From: Arthrobacter sp. StoSoilB19
GTDB lineage: Bacteria; Actinomycetota; Actinomycetes; Actinomycetales; Micrococcaceae
NCBI RefSeq assembly: GCF_019977275.1
Contig: NZ_AP024650.1
Location: 1,054,001-1,118,000, forward strand
Direction: 5' to 3'
Length of the DNA: 64,000 nt
Part shown: positions 43,775 to 54,300 of the stretch, in pieces
How the letters are laid out: the number at the start of each line of letters is the position of its first letter
Numbering within the stretch: position 1 is the stretch's first letter
The notes under the pieces: generated by a model
What the model was told of the DNA's origin: nothing
The model's input: only the letters and a program-made list of their open reading frames with translations
Databases searched by the model: none
Program-made: the position numbers and the translations under genes

Positions 43775-46771
43775 ATGAGTCTTGACCCTCGGGTCACTGC
43801 TGCCTACGCCCTACCCGGTAGCTATGGGGACAGAAGAAAGCAAGGATCAGTGTCAGCTCCAGTCAACGAGCAGGTCGAGCTCAACGTCGCACCAGGTTCC
43901 ATCGTTCACGTTCGAGACGAGGAATGGCTAGTTACGGGAGTAGAGGAAACGGGCGACGGCCTCCTCATAAGAGTCCGCGGACTCAGTGAGCTTGTTCGCG
44001 ACACAACAGCGGCCTTCTATAAGAGCCTGGACAAAATCGAAGTCGTTGACCCCGCCCAAGCCGTTCCCGTGGCCGATGCGAGCCCAAACTACCGCCGCGC
44101 CCGCCTGTGGCTCGAGTCCACCCTCCGTAAGACGCCCATTCCGCAGGATCATGAGGGCCTCACGGTCTCCACGCGCATGCTCGCGGACAAGCTCGAGTAC
44201 CAGCGCATCGCCGTCGCCCGCGCTTTGGACCCCCAGAACGTCCGCCCCAGAATCCTCATTGCGGACGCGGTCGGCCTAGGCAAGACGCTTGAGATCGGCA
44301 TGATCCTGAGCGAGCTGGCTCGGCGCGGAAGGGCAGAGCGCGTCCTGGTCGTCACTCCCCGGCATGTCCTTGAGCAGATGCAGCACGAGCTCTGGTGCCG
44401 CTTCGCCCTCCCGTTTGTCCGCCTGGACTCCGCCGGCATCCAGAAGGTCCGTCAAACGCTCCCGGCGACGCGCAATCCATTCACGTATTTCAAGCGCGCC
44501 ATCATCTCGATCGACACCCTGAAGTCAGCCCGCTACAAGGCGCATCTGCAGAAGATCCGCTGGGACGCCGTCGTCATCGACGAATCCCACAACCTCACCA
44601 ACGCAGGAACGCTCAACAACGAGCTCGCCAGGATCCTCGCCCCCAACACCGAGGCCCTCATCCTCGCCTCGGCAACCCCTCACAATGGCAAGCAAGAATC
44701 TTTTGCCGAGCTGATCCGTCTCCTTGACCCAACCGCGATCCGTCCGGACGGCACCTTCGACGGAAACGATATTCAGCGCCTTATTATCCGGCGTCACCGT
44801 CACAGTCCCGAGGTAGCCGCCGAGGTTGGCGCCAACTGGATGGAGCGCCTCGAACCAGACAACCGTCTGATCCCGGCAAGTCCTGCCGAGAACGCCGTCG
44901 CCCAGGAAATCGCAGATATGTGGCTATATCCCCAAAACGGTTCCAGCCCCTACTCCGGCGCGAACAGCTCTCTCTTCCCCTGGACGCTCGCGAAAGCTTT
45001 CCTCTCAAGCCCTGCGGCGCTTCTTGAAACGGTCAAGGAGCGCCTCCGCAAGGTCGCGGACCCGAAGCTGCCAGCAGAGCACCGGGAGCACGAAGCTCTT
45101 GAACACCTCAGGGCCCTGACCGAGGAGTCGCTCAAGAAGCCTTCAGCGAAGTACCAGGAGCTCGCCCAGTACCTGAAAGGAATCGGTGTCGGTCCCAAGT
45201 CGGACATGCGCGCCGTCGTCTTTGCCGAGCGGGTCCCCACGCTCATGTGGCTCGAGCGCCACCTCCCCAAGGACCTCGGCCTCAAGCCGGAGAATGTCCG
45301 CATCCTGCACGGCGGCCTCAGCGACGTTGAACAGCAGGAGATTGTCGAAAGCTTCAAGCAGGAGTCCTCACCCATCCGCGTGCTTGTCACAGGAGACGTC
45401 GCCTCCGAAGGCGTGAACCTGCACAGCCAATGCCATCACCTCATCCACTTCGACATCCCGTGGTCGCTTATTCGCATCGAGCAGCGCAACGGCCGCATCG
45501 ACCGGTACGGTCAGAAGAAGAACCCCCAGATCACCACGCTCCTCCTGCACCCGAACCACGAGAAGTTTGCCGGAGACCTGAAGGTCATTACCCGCCTCAT
45601 GGAGCGCGAGCATGAAGCCCACGGCGCCCTCAATGACGTCGGCTCTCTTATGGGCGAGCACAGCGTAGAGGCAGAACAGAAAGCGATCCTCGCCGTCCTC
45701 ACAGGCAGGAAGTCGGAGGACCAGGTCGTGCGGACCGTCGAGGACGTCCTTGACCCGGCCCACACCGCCGACGGCGCCTTCGACGATTTCGACAGCTTCT
45801 TCGAGCAGCTCACCGCGGACGACGGCGGCGACTCACCCCGGGTGCCGACGGACGCCGGCGGAGGGCTTTATTCCAGCGAGCTGGACTACCTCGACGACGC
45901 CCTCCACGAGGCCTTCGGTAACCCCGAAGAGCCACCCTCCAACGGCGCCGGGGGAGGGGTGAACTGGAGGGTCCACGCCCAGCACCAGGTCGCAGAACTC
46001 GAACCACCCCGCGACCTCCAGCAGCGGCTCGCGCACCTGCCGCAGGGCTACCTCGCCGACCGCAAGATCACGGAAAAGCTCAAACTGGCCACGACCCTGG
46101 ACAAGGGCCAAAATGAGCTCGACGCAGCCAAGAAGGCCATCCCGGCGAAGGGCGAGAAGGCAACCACCTGGCCAGAGGCCCACTTCCTCGGCCCGCTGCA
46201 CCCAGTCCTCGAATGGGCCAGCGACCGCGCCCTCGCGTCGATGGCCGGCAACGAGGTTCCCGTGGTCCGCGCCGACGTCGAGGAGCCGAGCATCCTCCTC
46301 ATGGGCACGCTGATGAACCGCCGAGGACAGGTCATCTCCCAAGCGTTCTTCGCCACGCAGGGCGGCAAGCTGTGCATCCCCGAGCAGATCGGCAGTCTCG
46401 CCGAGTACCTCCGTGGTATCGGCCTCACCGACAAGTCGATCAACACCGGGCCCGTCGCGGACGCCGGGGCGTATCAGCCTTATATCGCCCGGGCCGTCAA
46501 AAACACCACTGGCTCGCTCGACATAACGTTCGAGGCCGCCGCCCAGGCCGCGGATCATCGGCTGGGGGAATGGCACGGCCGAGCGGACGCGTGGAGCGAA
46601 GTCAACGGGCAGGCACAGCTCCCCGGCATGAGTACGCGGCGCCTCAAAGAGAACAAAACACGCGTCAAGCAGGAACAGGAGATCGTCTCCTCCCTTGCCC
46701 CGGACCGCCGCCTTGTGCGGCCGCTGCTCGTCGTCGTGCCCCTCAACACCCCCGCGGAAGGAGAGCACTGA
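43775..46771 (+). CDS. SNF2/RapA-type helicase (DrmD-like)
   Basis: A 998-residue Swi2/Snf2-type translocase. Motifs include RILIADAVGLGKTLEIGMIL (Walker A near 167-171), AVVIDESHNLTN (DESH near 268), LILASATPHNGK, LHGGLSDVEQQEI, VTGDVASEGVNLHS (near 540) and IEQRNGRIDRYGQ (near 570). The motif set and length match DrmD of class 1 DISARM and other defence SNF2 proteins. The C-terminal 300 residues are helical and unique. It lies 56 bp after the PLD/helicase gene and ends 1 bp before the methyltransferase gene. SNF2 proteins move along double-stranded DNA and could load the rest of the complex. Confidence 0.85.
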   Translation: MSLDPRVTAAYALPGSYGDRRKQGSVSAPVNEQVELNVAPGSIVHVRDEEWLVTGVEETGDGLLIRVRGLSELVRDTTAAFYKSLDKIEVVDPAQAVPVADASPNYRRARLWLESTLRKTPIPQDHEGLTVSTRMLADKLEYQRIAVARALDPQNVRPRILIADAVGLGKTLEIGMILSELARRGRAERVLVVTPRHVLEQMQHELWCRFALPFVRLDSAGIQKVRQTLPATRNPFTYFKRAIISIDTLKSARYKAHLQKIRWDAVVIDESHNLTNAGTLNNELARILAPNTEALILASATPHNGKQESFAELIRLLDPTAIRPDGTFDGNDIQRLIIRRHRHSPEVAAEVGANWMERLEPDNRLIPASPAENAVAQEIADMWLYPQNGSSPYSGANSSLFPWTLAKAFLSSPAALLETVKERLRKVADPKLPAEHREHEALEHLRALTEESLKKPSAKYQELAQYLKGIGVGPKSDMRAVVFAERVPTLMWLERHLPKDLGLKPENVRILHGGLSDVEQQEIVESFKQESSPIRVLVTGDVASEGVNLHSQCHHLIHFDIPWSLIRIEQRNGRIDRYGQKKNPQITTLLLHPNHEKFAGDLKVITRLMEREHEAHGALNDVGSLMGEHSVEAEQKAILAVLTGRKSEDQVVRTVEDVLDPAHTADGAFDDFDSFFEQLTADDGGDSPRVPTDAGGGLYSSELDYLDDALHEAFGNPEEPPSNGAGGGVNWRVHAQHQVAELEPPRDLQQRLAHLPQGYLADRKITEKLKLATTLDKGQNELDAAKKAIPAKGEKATTWPEAHFLGPLHPVLEWASDRALASMAGNEVPVVRADVEEPSILLMGTLMNRRGQVISQAFFATQGGKLCIPEQIGSLAEYLRGIGLTDKSINTGPVADAGAYQPYIARAVKNTTGSLDITFEAAAQAADHRLGEWHGRADAWSEVNGQAQLPGMSTRRLKENKTRVKQEQEIVSSLAPDRRLVRPLLVVVPLNTPAEGEH

Positions 46772-46772
46772 G

Positions 46773-49700
46773 ATGCCCTCGTTCGATTCATTCGTCGTCG
46801 GTGAGGACTTCGTCAGCGAGCACTTCTTCACCACGGACACCACCAAAGCCGGCGAGTCCTTCCAATCCGAGGTCCTCAGGCTCCGCAAGGAATGGGACGA
46901 CACGTCCAAAGAAGGCCACGAGTCCCCGCTGGACCGATTCCGAAAGGCTCGCGGCCAACTCCAGATTGACCTTGGCACCCTTGCCGAGGAGCAGGGTAAC
47001 GCCTCTCGCGTCTACCGGGACCTGCGCCAAGCGCTCGGCTTCCAAGGCACGAGCACCACGTTCAAGGCCGAACGAAGCGGTGCCGAACTCCTGGCGCACC
47101 GCGTTTGGTCTACCCCGAACAACGACGTCCTCTTCGTTGAAGCCCAGCCGGCCGACTCCCTCGAAGACGCCCTCGCCAAGGACCGCGGCGACCTCCTCCA
47201 GAAGCCGCTCGTGGACGACAAGGAAGCCAACTATTCGGCCAGCAAGCTCATCTCCGAGCTCTACCAGACCGACGAAGCCCCGCAGTTCATCGTCCTTATG
47301 GCCGGCCGCTGGCTCATCCTGACCGAGCGCGAGCGGTGGCCCGAAGGCCGGTACCTCGCCGCTGACGCCCTGCTCGCCGTCGAACGGAACGACACCAAAC
47401 GCGGAGGCGAACTGGACCGCTTCCTCGCCGTCTTCGGGCGCGACTCGCTCCACCCGGACGCGAACGAGCAGATCAGGTGGAACAGCGTCATCGAGTCCTC
47501 GGTCAAGCACACCGTAGGCGTCTCGAAGGACCTCCGCGAAGGCATCCGGCTCTCCATCGAAATCATCGCCAACGACGTCCTCACCCGCCGCACCGCAGCC
47601 GGGATGTCAAACGACTACGTAGACGGCCAGTCGCTTGCACGCCAGTCCCTGCGCTTCCTCTACAGGATCCTGTTCCTGCTCTACGCCGAGGCCTCGCCGG
47701 AGATGGGAGTCATCCCCGTCGGCGACGAGCAATACGATCAGGGCTACGGCATGGACCGAATCCGGGAGCTCGTCCTCAACCCGATCACCTCGGAGAAGGC
47801 CAAGCAAGGCACCCACCTTTACGACTCCCTCAACCTGCTCTTCACCCTGGTTAACAGGGGCCACCGGCCGATGCAGGCCGACGACGCGCTCACCTTCGAA
47901 AACCTCGAAGCTGATCTCTTTTCGCCGTCCCGGACTGCTGACATCGACGGGGTCAAGCTCGGCAACGCCCCGCTCCAGAAAGTCCTTGAGCACCTCCTGC
48001 TGAGCAAGGAGGCCCGCGGCAAGGACCGCGGCTTCATCTCCTACGCCGAGCTCGGCGTCAACCAGCTCGGAGCTGTATACGAGGGACTCATGTCCTACAC
48101 AGGCTTCATTGCGCAGGAGGACCTCCACGAGGTCGCCAAGGACGGCGACTCGTCCAAGGGCTCATGGGTTGTTCCGGTGACACGTTCCGCCGAAATTGAT
48201 GCCAAGCACTTCGTCAAGACGCAGGATGAGGTAACCGGACAGCTCAAGCCGGTCCTTCACCAGAAGGGCACCTTCGTCTTCCGGCTCGCCGGCCGGGAGC
48301 GGCAACAGTCGGCCTCGTATTACACTCCTGAGGTGATGACGAAGTTCGTCGTCTCCCAGGCTCTGGAGGAACTACTCGACCAGAACGGCACGACGACGGC
48401 CGCCGACGAGGTCCTCAACCTCACCGTCTGTGAGCCCGCCCTCGGTTCTGGAGCGTTCGCGATTGAAGCCGTGCGTCAGCTGGCCGCACAGTACCTCGAG
48501 CGCAAGCAGAAGGAGCTCGACGTGCGCATCCCGGCCGACGAGTACCCGCTCGAGTTGCAGAAGGTGAAAGCGCAGATCGCCCTGCACCAAGTGCACGGCG
48601 TGGACCTCAACGCGACGGCGGTCGAGCTCGCCGAGGTCTCCCTTTGGCTGGACACGATGGTGGCCGGTTTGCAGGCGCCGTGGTTCGGCCTCCGGCTTCG
48701 CCGCGGCAACTCACTCATTGGTGCCCGCCGCGCGACATACTCTGCGGCTCAGGTCAGGGACAAGTCCTGGCTCACCTCGACACCACAGGACGCCCCCCTC
48801 AGCGGGCTGGCTGCCGGGCTGGGAACGGACGATGACGATCCCGCCGTGGTCGGACGGGTCCACCACTTCCTCCTCCCCGCTCAGGGGTGGGGCGCAGCCT
48901 CGGACGCCAAGGAGGTCAAGGACCTCGCTGGCGACGCGCAGAAGGCCCTCGGGGCGTGGCGCAAGTCTCTGCGCGCTAAGCCGACAAAGCAGCAGATCGA
49001 CCGCCTGCTCAATCTTTCCCGACGGGTCGAGTCTCTGTGGAAGCTCACGCTGCGCCGCTTTGACATCGCAGATCAGGAAGCCCGCCGGGAGATCGACTAC
49101 TTCGGCAAACCGAAGGCGCCCAAGCCTGCTGAAACCACACGGGCCGTGACCCGAGCCGAGATTGAAGAGGCAATCAACAACCCAAACGGCGCCTACCAGC
49201 GACTCCGTCGTGTGATGGACGCCTGGAACGCATTATGGTTCTGGCCGCTGACCCGGCAAGCCACAAAGGGAGCCGTCCCGCCGAGCCTCGACCAATGGCT
49301 CGACGCTCTAGAAGACCTGCTCGGACGAACCGGTAAGGACTCCCGAATGGTGGGCCAGCGCGCCCTCAGCGCGGGTGCAAACTGGGATGAGCTTAACGAT
49401 GCGGAACACGCCGATCTCCAGCTCGCACTGGCGAGGGACGTGGAGGATCTGCTCTCAGAGCATCCGTGGTTGTCTGTATGCGACCGTGTGGCTCGAGACC
49501 AGGGATTCTTCCACTGGGAGCTGGACTTCGCCTCCGTCTTTGGGCGCGGAGGTTTTGATCTGCAGGTGGGAAATCCGCCATGGGTCAGGCCGCGTTCTGA
49601 CGAGGCCGCGCTCCTTGCAGAAGGTGACCCGTGGTGGCAGCTCATCGAGAAGCCTACGCAGGCTCAGATTCGTTCGAAGCGCGAGGCAACGCTGGCCCTC

Positions 49701-51359
49701 GATGGAATGCGCGAGTACTTCGTCGAGACCGCGATAGTTATCCCTCAAGTGGCTGAATTTGTCGGTGATCCGACCGTATATCCGCTCCTGGCGGGACTCC
49801 AACCTGATCTTTATCGCGTCTTCATGGAACGAGTATGGAAATCAGCTTCACACAGTGGAGCAGCTGCGCTCCTCCACCCCGAGTCGCATTTCACGGAGAA
49901 GAAGGCGGCAATGCTGCGGGCGGAGACGTATCGGCGACTGCGGCGTCACTGGCAGTTCATTAACGAGCTGTCTCTGTTCGAGATCCACCACTTGGTCTCG
50001 TATGGAGTTCATGTTTATGGGCCCCACCGGAATAGTCCGCGATTCAAGATGGCCGCCTCCCTGTATCACCCGGAAACGGTTGTGCGATCCCTCGCCCACA
50101 ACGGCGATGGACCAGTGCCTGGGCTGAAGGACGATGAAGGCAATTGGGACCTCCGGCCCCATCCGGAACGGATCATCGACGTTGACGAGTCGGTCCTCAC
50201 GGTTTGGGCGGACATTCTCGATGAACCCGGGACGCCTCCAGTCCAAGCCCGTATGGTCTACCCCGTGAACCGCGCCAGTTCCCGGGTTCTCGAGAAACTG
50301 AGCAAGGCTCCAAGGATTCGAGAGCTCGGCTTCCAATACTCAAGCGGCTGGCATGAGGCTGCCGACCGAAAGAAGGGCTACTTCGAGGTCGGATCTGCCG
50401 TGCCTCACTCTTGGGACGATGTGATCCTGCAAGGTCCCCACTTCAGCGTTGCTAATCCTTTCGCCAAACAGCCTAACCCGACGATGAAGAACAACCTTGA
50501 TTGGACCGAGATCGATCTCGAGGCTCTCCCGGAGAATTTCATCCCACGCACCAGTTATCAGCCTTCTGGCGCACGACTTGATTACGACGCCGCATTCACC
50601 AGATGGGCGTTCTCGGGTCGTGTGGAATCGTCCAGGAAACAGGCTCGGCTTGCGTGGCGGCTGATGGCCGCCACGACCGGCGTGAGGACTTTTTATCCCA
50701 CTGTGATTCCAGCAGGTGCCGCTCATGTCAATGGTGTCATCGCTGCCGGTGGACCGGCTCTGCTTGACAGCGGATTGCTTCTCGAAGCGGCAGGATTTTT
50801 GTCAGCTCTGCCGGTTGATTTTCTTGTCAAAGCAGGGTCTTATGGCCATTTTTATGGCTCCGTTGTGGAAACGCTACCCTTCGTTAGTGATTTCTCGTTG
50901 ATGCATGCAGTTCGTGTCCGGGCAGCGCGATTGGTTTGTTTGACAAGTAGCTTTGGAGATGTATGGGCAGCTGCGGGCTTAGGTGAGTGGACCGCGAATT
51001 CGCCTGCCAGGATCGCGAGTGATCGACGAATGCTTCAAGTAGAACTTGATGCACTGGCGGCGATCGCGCTGGGTATAACGGATGAGGAACTTGCCGTTGC
51101 CTATCGGACTCAGTTCCCGGTGCTCCTTGGCTACGAGCGCACGGACCTCTACGACGCGAATGGCCGCAAGGTTCCGGGAGAAGTTGCCAGACTGTACCGG
51201 CAGGTTGGAGAGGACATGAGAGTCGAGGATAGGACTTGGACGCACCCCCAGAGCAACGTGGAGTACATCTTCGAGTTCCCCTTCGTTTCGTATGACCGTG
51301 AAGAGGACATGCGCAAAGCCTATGCTCATTTCGAGAAGCTTCTGGCGGAGAAGAGCTAA
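46773..51359 (+). CDS. Large class I adenine-type DNA methyltransferase (DrmMI/Eco57I-like)
   Basis: A 1528-residue protein. Motif I is VCEPALGSGAFAIEAVRQLA (near residue 556) and motif IV is FDLQVGNPPWVRPR (NPPW near 934), typical of N6-adenine methylation. The first 300 residues resemble an N-terminal nuclease or DNA-binding region (VLFVEAQPADSLEDALAKDR) but show no clear PD-(D/E)XK core. The C-terminal 550 residues are the expected target-recognition part. Between about 49,700 and 51,050 GC falls to roughly 50 %, against about 65 % in the first half, suggesting an exchanged recognition domain. ATG follows the SNF2 stop by 1 bp, and the end overlaps the next start by 1 base. Confidence 0.87.
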   Translation: MPSFDSFVVGEDFVSEHFFTTDTTKAGESFQSEVLRLRKEWDDTSKEGHESPLDRFRKARGQLQIDLGTLAEEQGNASRVYRDLRQALGFQGTSTTFKAERSGAELLAHRVWSTPNNDVLFVEAQPADSLEDALAKDRGDLLQKPLVDDKEANYSASKLISELYQTDEAPQFIVLMAGRWLILTERERWPEGRYLAADALLAVERNDTKRGGELDRFLAVFGRDSLHPDANEQIRWNSVIESSVKHTVGVSKDLREGIRLSIEIIANDVLTRRTAAGMSNDYVDGQSLARQSLRFLYRILFLLYAEASPEMGVIPVGDEQYDQGYGMDRIRELVLNPITSEKAKQGTHLYDSLNLLFTLVNRGHRPMQADDALTFENLEADLFSPSRTADIDGVKLGNAPLQKVLEHLLLSKEARGKDRGFISYAELGVNQLGAVYEGLMSYTGFIAQEDLHEVAKDGDSSKGSWVVPVTRSAEIDAKHFVKTQDEVTGQLKPVLHQKGTFVFRLAGRERQQSASYYTPEVMTKFVVSQALEELLDQNGTTTAADEVLNLTVCEPALGSGAFAIEAVRQLAAQYLERKQKELDVRIPADEYPLELQKVKAQIALHQVHGVDLNATAVELAEVSLWLDTMVAGLQAPWFGLRLRRGNSLIGARRATYSAAQVRDKSWLTSTPQDAPLSGLAAGLGTDDDDPAVVGRVHHFLLPAQGWGAASDAKEVKDLAGDAQKALGAWRKSLRAKPTKQQIDRLLNLSRRVESLWKLTLRRFDIADQEARREIDYFGKPKAPKPAETTRAVTRAEIEEAINNPNGAYQRLRRVMDAWNALWFWPLTRQATKGAVPPSLDQWLDALEDLLGRTGKDSRMVGQRALSAGANWDELNDAEHADLQLALARDVEDLLSEHPWLSVCDRVARDQGFFHWELDFASVFGRGGFDLQVGNPPWVRPRSDEAALLAEGDPWWQLIEKPTQAQIRSKREATLALDGMREYFVETAIVIPQVAEFVGDPTVYPLLAGLQPDLYRVFMERVWKSASHSGAAALLHPESHFTEKKAAMLRAETYRRLRRHWQFINELSLFEIHHLVSYGVHVYGPHRNSPRFKMAASLYHPETVVRSLAHNGDGPVPGLKDDEGNWDLRPHPERIIDVDESVLTVWADILDEPGTPPVQARMVYPVNRASSRVLEKLSKAPRIRELGFQYSSGWHEAADRKKGYFEVGSAVPHSWDDVILQGPHFSVANPFAKQPNPTMKNNLDWTEIDLEALPENFIPRTSYQPSGARLDYDAAFTRWAFSGRVESSRKQARLAWRLMAATTGVRTFYPTVIPAGAAHVNGVIAAGGPALLDSGLLLEAAGFLSALPVDFLVKAGSYGHFYGSVVETLPFVSDFSLMHAVRVRAARLVCLTSSFGDVWAAAGLGEWTANSPARIASDRRMLQVELDALAAIALGITDEELAVAYRTQFPVLLGYERTDLYDANGRKVPGEVARLYRQVGEDMRVEDRTWTHPQSNVEYIFEFPFVSYDREEDMRKAYAHFEKLLAEKS

Positions 51360-54300
51360 TGGCCGTCCTCCTGCCCACACATCAGGTCAAGGACCTTCAG
51401 GTTGGGCTGATTGACTATCTGTCGACGACGTTCGCCCTAACCGACCGGGACGCGCGCAACGGTCTGCAAGGGTTTCTGGAGGATCCGCAGGACGGCATCT
51501 TTAAGGGTCCGTTCGTGCGGCTTAGGCTTCCGTTCGAGCCAGCGGCCGACGGGTGGCGTGCCTGCCTTGACTGGTACAAGGGATTCGCACCCTACGGCCA
51601 TCAGGCTCTTGCCTTTCAGCGGCTGACGTCGAAGGGGCGGACGACCTCAGCCACGCCCGCCATGACCGGTGCACTCCGCCGTCCCGAGCCGACTATGGTC
51701 ACCACCGGCACGGGTTCGGGCAAGACCGAGTCGTTCCTGTACCCGATCATTGACCACGTACTTCGGGTCAAGGCTGCGGGCATAACTGGCATGAAGGCGC
51801 TCATCCTCTACCCAATGAACGCCCTCGCCAACGACCAGGCTCAGCGTCTCGCCGGCCTGCTCACCGAGAACCCCGAACTCGGCGGTATTACCGCAGGCAT
51901 CTACACAGGCCAAAAGGATGGCCAGAAGCACACGAAGGTATCAGCGGCAGGGCTCATCAATACCCGCGAGATCTTCCGCAGCGAGGCCCCGGACATCCTC
52001 CTGACCAACTACAAAATGCTGGACATGCTGCTGCTCCGCAGCGAGGACGCGTCGATCTGGGAACAGTCGGCCACCTCGCTGCAGTACGTGGTCCTCGATG
52101 AATTCCACACCTATGACGGGGCCCAGGGGACCGACGTCGCAATGCTCCTGCGCCGCCTCGGCCTCGCCCTCAAGAGCCATTGGCCCAACGATCTCAGCAC
52201 AGTTCCACACGGCCCGAGTGAGGAGGACCGTGCCCGCCCGCTCGGCCGCATAACACCGGTCGCGACCTCTGCGACGCTCGGCGCGAAGGGCGAGTCTGAG
52301 CCGATGCTCCGCTTTGCCCAGACTGTCTTCGGAGAAACCTTCCCTGACGACGGGGTCGTTACCGAATCCCGCCTCAACATCGATGCTTGGTGCGAGGCCT
52401 GGGCCGGTGATCCTGCCGCTGAGTTGACGCGCGTTGCCGAAGGTATCGAGGACACCGGCAAGGCCATCGAGACTGTCCTCGGCGCGGGAGCCGAAGACCC
52501 TAACGCTGTCATCGTTGAGCACGTCTCCCAGCTCCTCTTCGGCGAACAGCCAGCGGACCTCCTCGGCGCAATCCGCCAGCATCCGCTCACCCGCGCAGTG
52601 CTGCACGAGGCGAGCGACGCCGTCGCCCTCGCCAACCTGGCCGAGAGCGTCTTTGGTGAGTTCAACACCTCCGGCGGCCCGCGCCGACGTGCGACGCTCG
52701 CCGAGCGGCACGCCGAGTTCATGGCCAACTTCCTGGCCCTCCTAAGCCATGCCCGCGCGGTCCCGGAGCCCAATCGAGACGCCATCTCCGTCGAGACTCA
52801 TCTGTGGGTGCGCGAGCTCTCCCGCCTCGACAAGTCGGTGGACAATGAGCACCATTACCGCTGGGGCGACGACGGCCCCCACACTGACCGGACCCTCTAC
52901 CTTCCCGCGGTCTTCTGCCGCCACTGCGGCCGCTCCGGCTGGGGCGCCGTCCTTGGCCCCACAGGCACAGACGTCGAGAACGACGACTCGAAGATCCGCC
53001 GCGAGCAGGCCGCCGGCAACCCGCGCTTCCGCGCGCTAATCCACGCCCCCAACGAGGACGCCCTCCGCGCCGAGAAGGGCGAGATCGCCGACAGCCTCGT
53101 CTGGCTCGATACCGTCAACCGCAGCATCCTGCACGAGCCGCCCGCCGAGGACACCGCCGAGGCCCACGAGGGCCACATTGTCCCCGTCCTCATGCTCCGG
53201 GGCCAGGACGCGGACGACGACTCCAAGCGCGAGGTCTGCCCTGCCTGCCAAACGGCGGACGGCATCCGCTTCCTGGGCAGCGCCATCGCCACCATGCTCT
53301 CCGTGAGCATCTCAAACCTCTTCGGCGCCGATGGCCTCGATACGGGGGAAAAGAAGGCCCTCGTCTTCACCGACAGTGTCCAAGACGCCGCCCACCGTGC
53401 CGGCTTCGTTCAAGCCCGTTCGCACATCCTCACCCTGCGAGCCGCCTTCCGCAATGCGCTCGAGGCTGCGGCACCGGACGGGGGAGTCGTCACCCTCAAG
53501 CGGCTGGTCGACAGGGCAATTGCGGACGCCGCCACTCCCGTCCGCAAGTACCAGCTCATCGCCCCCGACTACGCCGACAGGCCGCAGTTCCGCGCCTACT
53601 GGGATCCGGAGGCCAACGCCCAGGAGAAGCGGAACGCGACACGCAACGCGGAGAAGCGCGTCCTTTTCGACGCCACCCTTGAGTTTGGCCTCCAGTCCCG
53701 CCTCGGCCGCACCCTCGAGCTCACCGGCAGCATTGTCGCCGAGACCGACGCCGGGACACCCCCCGCCATGCTCACGGCCGCACGTATTGCGCTTCAGGCG
53801 GTGCCCGGCACCCTTGGTCTCGAAGACCAGCTCACCGACGACGGTGCGCTGCTCGCGTGGGTGCGCGGCGTCGTCGAACGCGTTCGCACCCAAGGCGGCA
53901 TCCGCCACCAGTGGCTCAGCGACTACATGGTCGAGGCGGGGGAGAAGGCCCAGCGCTGGAAGGTGTGGGGCGGCCGGCGCCGCAGCGAGGGTATGCCCGC
54001 CTTCCCTTCCGGGCGGTCCAAGCCAGCCTTCCCGCGGCTGGGCGGCGGTGACTCCGGCTACATGGACCCAATAGCCCAAGCCCAAAGCTGGTACACGCGA
54101 TGGACCGCGCTGTGCCTCGACATCCCGAAGGCGGACGCCACATTTGTGGCCAAGGCCCTCTTCAGTCAGCTCGCTTGCCAAGGCGTGCTCGAGACCGTGC
54201 AGGCCAAGGACGGTGCCACGGTCTTTGCACTTCCCACCGACCGGATCCTCCTTCAGGCACCCACAGGCGAGGGCCTCGGCGCGGGCCGCCACTTCCTCGC

